64,000 nt of DNA from JAOAPY01 sp041492185 (GTDB lineage Bacteria > Acidobacteriota > Blastocatellia > Pyrinomonadales > Pyrinomonadaceae): contig JBGPWL010000003.1 in assembly GCA_041492185.1 (NCBI GenBank), positions 1-64,000 of the forward strand. Direction: 5' to 3'. The number at the start of each line of letters is the position of its first letter. Within the stretch, counting starts at the first letter, position 1. This document shows positions 59,908 to 64,000 of this stretch, piece after piece. The translations under genes were made by a program, and so were the position numbers. Under the pieces are notes generated by a model. That model saw nothing but the letters and a program-made list of their open reading frames with translations. It ran no database searches and was not told where the DNA came from.

Positions 59908-61881
59908 TCATTTGGAGGCTGTTTTGTTGGCCTCGGCATCATCGCCGGCCGCATCTTCTCCAGCGTTGTCGGCACTTGCATTGTCGTCGCCGGCCGTACT
60001 AACCTCGGCTCTGCTTTCGCCAACGTCGTTACCTTCAGCGTTGTCTCCGCCGCCTTCACCAGCTTTCTTTGCAGCAGCCTCCATCGCAGCTTTATCTGCC
60101 GCGGCATTATCCACTGTTGACCCGCTTGTGTCGTTTGCCTCGGGCGCCTTGGTCTGATCCTTGCGAAGTTCGGCTAGCGCGTTCTGCATCTGTTGCACCC
60201 AGCCGTCGAATTCCGACTGCAATACGTCCTCGGTGTGTTTGACCAGTGTGTCTACGTTCTCTTGCTTCGCCTGTTCTTCGGCCGGTAAAGCGGTCCACCA
60301 GGATTTGACGTTTTCCAGATCAGTGAAAGCCTGATTATATTTCGTCAGCGTACTCTCGATTTGTTGGTACGTTAGGTAGGTCGTCAGCGCAGCCGCCATT
60401 GCGGTAGTCAACGCAATCCACACCTGTTGATTGATGGCTGCCAGGAGCGTTCCCAAGCCGCCAATAATGTAGATAGACCACTGAATCCATTTCAGTTTCT
60501 GTTCATGCTCAACGGCTTTCTTCTTGTAGTAGTTAAGCTGGTCCGCCAGTCGAACCTGAACGTAGCGATCGGGAGTTAGAACAGTAAACCCATCATCTCC
60601 ACTGTACTTAACGTTCGGTGGAAAATCCTGCTCCTTGTCATACGGTATCAGCGACGATGCATTCACCTCGGTACGCATTGCTCGCCGGGTAATATCCTCA
60701 ACTCTTTGCGCCAACACCTGTTCAGGAGTCGGTGGAGGAGGCTGAGGAGTTGTTCCCGGAGGAGCAGGGGCAGGCGGAGCGTTGAATACTTCTTTGTAAT
60801 CGCCGGACCTGGTTCTAAAGCGATAGATCTCTCGCTTAATCGCTTCGGCGCCGGCGCGCAACAACAGCCACTTGTTGCCTTGCTTGAATTTGTTGGCAGC
60901 GGTGATTAGTACCGTTAGAACAATCGGGATGACTACTAACAAATATCTGAGATACCACCAAAGGCTCCACGCGGGCACTCTCCGCTCGAACACTTCTTTA
61001 CTTAACGCCAGCGCGGTGGCCAGGAGCCCAATCGTCAGGATTGTTAGCTGTAGCCGGTTAAATCTGCGTTGTTGCAGAATTGCATTAAGGTCGTAATCGG
61101 CAAATCGCTCCCAGGCTTGCAGCAACACGTTATCGCCACCCAGCTCGCGGACGATCAGACGTTCAGCAGCTCTTACTGAATTGCTCAAGAGGTGAAGTTC
61201 TACTCTCCCGTCTGCAATGATCTCAGCCATCACCGGGTCGTCTGGTAAATCCGGCCGCGCTTTCCAAGCTGCGGCAATCTCATCTGCCAAGCCGCCACTA
61301 CCTTCAACGACAATCAACGGAAGATTTTGACGAACGCCTTGCAGCGCTTCGTTTCGAGTGATTTCTCCGCCGCCAACGAGGAGTGCCGCGGCGGGTTGCT
61401 TGCTTCTCAACTCGCTTACCAACTCGTAGATCGTGCTGGTTTCGCTGCCCCAGGCGTTGCCGTCAACGAGGACGAAGTGTGAGTGGTTCGGGTCGAGCGG
61501 GGTTTCGCCTGAACCTGTGCTTCCCGGATAAGTAACCAGCCCCAACGGTGCGACTCCGACTAAGGGAGACTTGAAACCGCGATCAGCCACGCCCTGCCCC
61601 ATCATTTCCATCACGCCGGCCTTGGTGCCGCCGTCGATGATTACTGCGTTCAAATTCGCGGCTGCGCGGGCGATGCCACGGCCAAACAACTGAGTAAGTT
61701 TGGGCTTCAGCTTGTCGTCAAGGTTATCTGCCCCGCCGATGATCAGGAGCACGGCTTTCTGGCCCTTGATGTCCAGAGCGCCAATGATGTCTTCGGCCTT
61801 GGCGCCAGCCGGCGGGAAAACTGCCGTCGCCGCGCGATTGTTTTCGAAGGTGATCGATTGTGCAGTGATTGCTGGGGACAT
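59908..61881 (-). CDS. LSDAT (SLOG-type) sensor fused to a SLATT/DUF4231 membrane module
   Basis: 657 residues. Residues 1-240 are an LSDAT-type Rossmann domain of the LOG/Smf-DprA/TRPM group (VLLIIGGADNL, AVIIDGGTKAGVMEMMGQ, LLVGGGEITRNEA, VVEGSGGLADEIA). They resemble the N-terminal part of TRPM channels. Two hairpin membrane pairs follow at about 275-325 and 464-505, each with the helical SLATT/DUF4231 flank (GNKWLLLRAGAEAIKREIYR and VRLADQLNYYKKKAVEHE). A tail rich in A, E, D and G ends the protein. LSDAT and SLATT domains are linked in the literature to nucleotide-sensing conflict and signalling systems. No effector gene is adjacent; the flanking rhodanese gene is on the same strand. Confidence 0.82.
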   Translation of the reverse strand: MSPAITAQSITFENNRAATAVFPPAGAKAEDIIGALDIKGQKAVLLIIGGADNLDDKLKPKLTQLFGRGIARAAANLNAVIIDGGTKAGVMEMMGQGVADRGFKSPLVGVAPLGLVTYPGSTGSGETPLDPNHSHFVLVDGNAWGSETSTIYELVSELRSKQPAAALLVGGGEITRNEALQGVRQNLPLIVVEGSGGLADEIAAAWKARPDLPDDPVMAEIIADGRVELHLLSNSVRAAERLIVRELGGDNVLLQAWERFADYDLNAILQQRRFNRLQLTILTIGLLATALALSKEVFERRVPAWSLWWYLRYLLVVIPIVLTVLITAANKFKQGNKWLLLRAGAEAIKREIYRFRTRSGDYKEVFNAPPAPAPPGTTPQPPPPTPEQVLAQRVEDITRRAMRTEVNASSLIPYDKEQDFPPNVKYSGDDGFTVLTPDRYVQVRLADQLNYYKKKAVEHEQKLKWIQWSIYIIGGLGTLLAAINQQVWIALTTAMAAALTTYLTYQQIESTLTKYNQAFTDLENVKSWWTALPAEEQAKQENVDTLVKHTEDVLQSEFDGWVQQMQNALAELRKDQTKAPEANDTSGSTVDNAAADKAAMEAAAKKAGEGGGDNAEGNDVGESRAEVSTAGDDNASADNAGEDAAGDDAEANKTASK

Positions 61882-62013
61882 CGTTTTGATCCTTGGAAGC
61901 CGCTTGAGATGAACCGAGTTTGCTGACTGCCAAGCCTAGTGCGCGCATGGTTTATAAGTCAGAATCCATTGGGAGTCAATATCGCTAAGCTGTAACAGGA
62001 TACTAATTGCCGT

Positions 62014-63213
62014 TCACAACACCGCCGTCTCTTCCAGCAATCTTCCTGCGGCGAACCGCTCGATATTGAGTTGCGAGGCGTCGATGAGATCGGAGTGACG
62101 TTTCAAAATCAGGTCAGCCGTGATGCGGCCGGAGGCCGGCGAGTGCATGACGCCGTGGCCGCTGAAGCCGTTGACGAAATACAGACCTTCAACGTTTGGC
62201 GCGGGGCCGATGATCGCATGATGATCGGGAGTCATTTCGTACAAGCCGGCCCACGCGCGGCGCGGGTTTACTTCCGCGTCAACCAAACACGGAACGCGCG
62301 ACGCGGCGCGCGTCAAAATTTTTTCGATGAACGATGAATCGAAATCGGTTTTGAATCCGGGTGTTTCTTCCGGATCGTTCCAAGCGAGCAGGATTCCTTT
62401 TCCTTCGCGGCGGAAATGAAAACCGGTGGACATATCGATGACCATTGGGAAGCGTTTCGGTAGTTGATCGAATGGCTCCGTAGGAACGAGTTGTCGACGC
62501 AGAGGCTCGACGGGTAATTCGGCACCGGCCATCATTGCTACTTGTGCCGCCCACGCGCCGGCGGCGTTGACGACGACGGGCGTTGAGACGAAGCCGCGGG
62601 TGGTGTTGACGCCGGTGATGCGACGCGAGGATGCGGGCAGGATGCCCGCGCTCCCAGGCGCGCTCCCAGCGACTTCAATCCCGGTGACGTTCGTGTCGAG
62701 CCACAGTCTCACGCCGCGCTCGCGTGCCTTCAACATAAAACCCATCATCACGCTGTGCGGATCGACGAAACCATCTGTTGGGCAAAACGTGCCGCCGATG
62801 ATGTCGTCAGCGCGCAGTTGCGGCACCATTTGCACGATGTCTTCAGGCGAAACCAGCTCAACATTTTTCAAGCCCAGGGAAACCTGGAGGTCACGATTAG
62901 TTTTCAGGTACTGGAGGTGACGTTCGTTGGTGGCGCAAAACAGGTAGCCGTGTGCGCGGTAGTCCGCGGGGTGCCCGACGACTTCGTCAAACTTGCTGAA
63001 GAAGTCGATCGAATACAACGACATCTTAATATTGACCGGTGTAGTGAATTGCGCGCGCACGCCGCCCATGCTTTTGCCGGTCGAGCCTTTGCCCTGATGC
63101 GCCTCGCGCTCGATCACTAAAACATTCGTGCAGCCTTGTTCGGCCAGGTGATAGGCGACGCTCGAGCCGACGATGCCGCTGCCGATGATCACTACGTCTG
63201 CCGTTTCATTCAT
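62014..63213 (-). CDS. FAD-dependent oxidoreductase of the DadA/sarcosine oxidase-like group
   Basis: 399 residues from ATG 63213. The dinucleotide motif VVIIGSGIVGSSVAYHLAE begins the protein, and VLVIEREAHQGKGSTGKSMGG follows as in DAO-family enzymes. The C-terminus has NGFSGHGVMHSPASGRITADL. The substrate is unknown but is likely an amine or amino acid. Residues about 181-195 (GSAPGSAGILPASSRR) come from a palindromic element inserted in frame. A longer ORF starting at 63345 would translate repeat sequence and is not supported. Confidence 0.9.
   Translation of the reverse strand: MNETADVVIIGSGIVGSSVAYHLAEQGCTNVLVIEREAHQGKGSTGKSMGGVRAQFTTPVNIKMSLYSIDFFSKFDEVVGHPADYRAHGYLFCATNERHLQYLKTNRDLQVSLGLKNVELVSPEDIVQMVPQLRADDIIGGTFCPTDGFVDPHSVMMGFMLKARERGVRLWLDTNVTGIEVAGSAPGSAGILPASSRRITGVNTTRGFVSTPVVVNAAGAWAAQVAMMAGAELPVEPLRRQLVPTEPFDQLPKRFPMVIDMSTGFHFRREGKGILLAWNDPEETPGFKTDFDSSFIEKILTRAASRVPCLVDAEVNPRRAWAGLYEMTPDHHAIIGPAPNVEGLYFVNGFSGHGVMHSPASGRITADLILKRHSDLIDASQLNIERFAAGRLLEETAVL
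62633..62657. repeat. In-gene fragment of the CTGGGAGCGCAGGCATCCTG element
   Basis: These 25 bases match the reverse complement of 44216-44240 at 23 of 25 positions and are translated in frame as GSAGILPAS in the FAD oxidoreductase. Confidence 0.8.
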
Positions 63214-63444
63214 AGTTTGTGGCAGAGAATAAGCCGAAGCCGAGTAAGACACAACCGCTGAGGCCATCGACTTGTCCGCGCCCGCGCGCAATCGACCGCG
63301 AACTTTAACGCAAAGGGCGCAAAGTGAATTCGCGAAGGAGCGCAAAGATTTGGCTTATTAGCTCTTGCTTCCGAAGCAGCAGATTGATAGCCTTTCGGTC
63401 CAACGCTCTCTTCGTTGATATCTTGCAGATGGGACAAAGACATC

Positions 63445-63813
63445 GTGCCTGGCAAATCTGATTTCGAAACGACTTTCCAAAAGCTGAAAGCGATTCTCGA
63501 GCCGTATGCGCCAAGGCTTGTCGTGGCGGCCGACACCGAAAAGTATTATGCCCTTGAGACAAGTTACGTCATGAAGAACAAGCACCGGCTCTATTTCGCC
63601 GGCGTGAAATTGGGCAAAGCTTATGTGAGCTATTACCTGATGCCCGTGTACGGGTGCCCTGAGCTGCTGAAGAGTTTGTCACCTGAATTGAAAAAGCGGA
63701 TGCAAGGCAAGGCCTGCTTTAATTTCAAGACGGTTGACGAAAAGCTTTTCAAAGAACTGGCTAAGCTAACAAAGGCAGGTGCGGAAAAATTCAAAGCGCC
63801 AAAGTTCCTTTGA
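63445..63813 (+). CDS. Small conserved protein resembling DUF1801-type proteins, function unknown
   Basis: From GTG 63445 the protein has 122 residues. It contains GVKLGKAYVSYYLMPVYGCPELL and LKKRMQGKACFNFKTVDEKLF, patterns I recall from small single-domain bacterial proteins near the YdhG/DUF1801 group. No signal peptide or catalytic motif is clear. A TTG at 63415 would add 10 residues without obvious conservation. The gap before it carries a palindromic fragment (63301-63350, ACGCAAAGGGCGCAAAG). Confidence 0.65.
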   Translation: MPGKSDFETTFQKLKAILEPYAPRLVVAADTEKYYALETSYVMKNKHRLYFAGVKLGKAYVSYYLMPVYGCPELLKSLSPELKKRMQGKACFNFKTVDEKLFKELAKLTKAGAEKFKAPKFL

Positions 63814-63827
63814 GTTTTGCTTCTGAA

Positions 63828-64000
63828 ATGAAACTGTTTCATTTTGTTTTTGGCGTGGCCGTGCTCGTTATTTTTCTTCTTACCGGCCAATACATGGATC
63901 GTTACTTTCACCATTTGGTGGGCATGCCTGATGGGCCGCGATTGCTCTATCGCACCAGACACATTTTTATTTTGTTCTCAGGCTTGTTGAATGTCGGGAT
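63828..64000 (+). CDS. Small membrane protein, partial at window end
   Basis: The frame opens at ATG 63828 and runs off the window. A first membrane helix (FVFGVAVLVIFLLTGQYM) is followed by a polar segment and the start of a second helix (IFILFSGLLNV). The sequence is too short to assign. It starts 14 bp after the preceding gene. Confidence 0.6.
   Translation, partial: MKLFHFVFGVAVLVIFLLTGQYMDRYFHHLVGMPDGPRLLYRTRHIFILFSGLLNVG

Overview
The window reads as one continuous piece of a chromosome from an Acidobacteriota bacterium, most likely class Blastocatellia (Pyrinomonadales-like). This rests on a 'VWFA-related Acidobacterial domain' protein at 6708-8897, a moderately high GC content, many secreted peptidases and HEAT-repeat proteins, and intergenic gaps filled with short palindromic elements. 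The taxonomic call is inference; there is no rRNA here to settle it. One tRNA (Gln, UUG) is present. I saw no rRNA, CRISPR array, intact insertion sequence, prophage or replication origin.

Layout. 1-8.9 kb: tail of a transglutaminase-like membrane protein, rimO, pgpA, serA, a membrane acyltransferase, then mug and a VWFA protein on the minus strand. 9.1-12.1 kb: a NatAB-type ABC exporter and a CYTH protein. 12.1-16.1 kb (minus strand): groES-groEL under a clear CIRCE/HrcA operator, purC with a small Fis-type HTH gene, and a DinB-fold protein. 16.2-27.8 kb: a secreted M1 aminopeptidase, an orphan OmpR-type response regulator, and a tightly packed three-gene locus. That locus encodes two membrane proteins with related AMIN-like periplasmic domains, one with a cytoplasmic HEAT domain, and a 1354-residue protein with a TubC-like N-terminus, HEAT repeats and about 800 residues of Glu/Ala/Arg-rich coiled coil. 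It is my main candidate for an undescribed system. 28-47 kb: housekeeping genes uvrB, a GlcD-type FAD oxidase, aroC, def, a YefM/YoeB toxin-antitoxin pair, pruA, fmt-rsmB-PASTA-rpe, a BamD-like protein, ispE, tRNA-Gln, prs, rplY, pth, rpsF-rpsR-rplI and dnaB (to 48.8 kb).

49-64 kb is more accessory: a Cys-rich secreted protein, alr, a possible papain-fold protein, a penicillin acylase with an unusual C-terminal tail, a low-GC Hanks-type kinase with an unknown N-terminal half, a frameshifted PIN toxin with its antitoxin, a retropepsin-like protein, a secreted rhodanese (plus a broken second copy of part of it), an LSDAT-SLATT fusion protein of the nucleotide-sensing/conflict type, an FAD amine dehydrogenase-like enzyme and a small conserved protein.

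A second theme is the palindromic elements. At least ten sequence families occur between genes, some twice or more. They supply the start codon of pth, abut the start codons of pgpA, fmt and prs, and have contributed in-frame coding sequence to the FAD oxidoreductase and possibly to alr.
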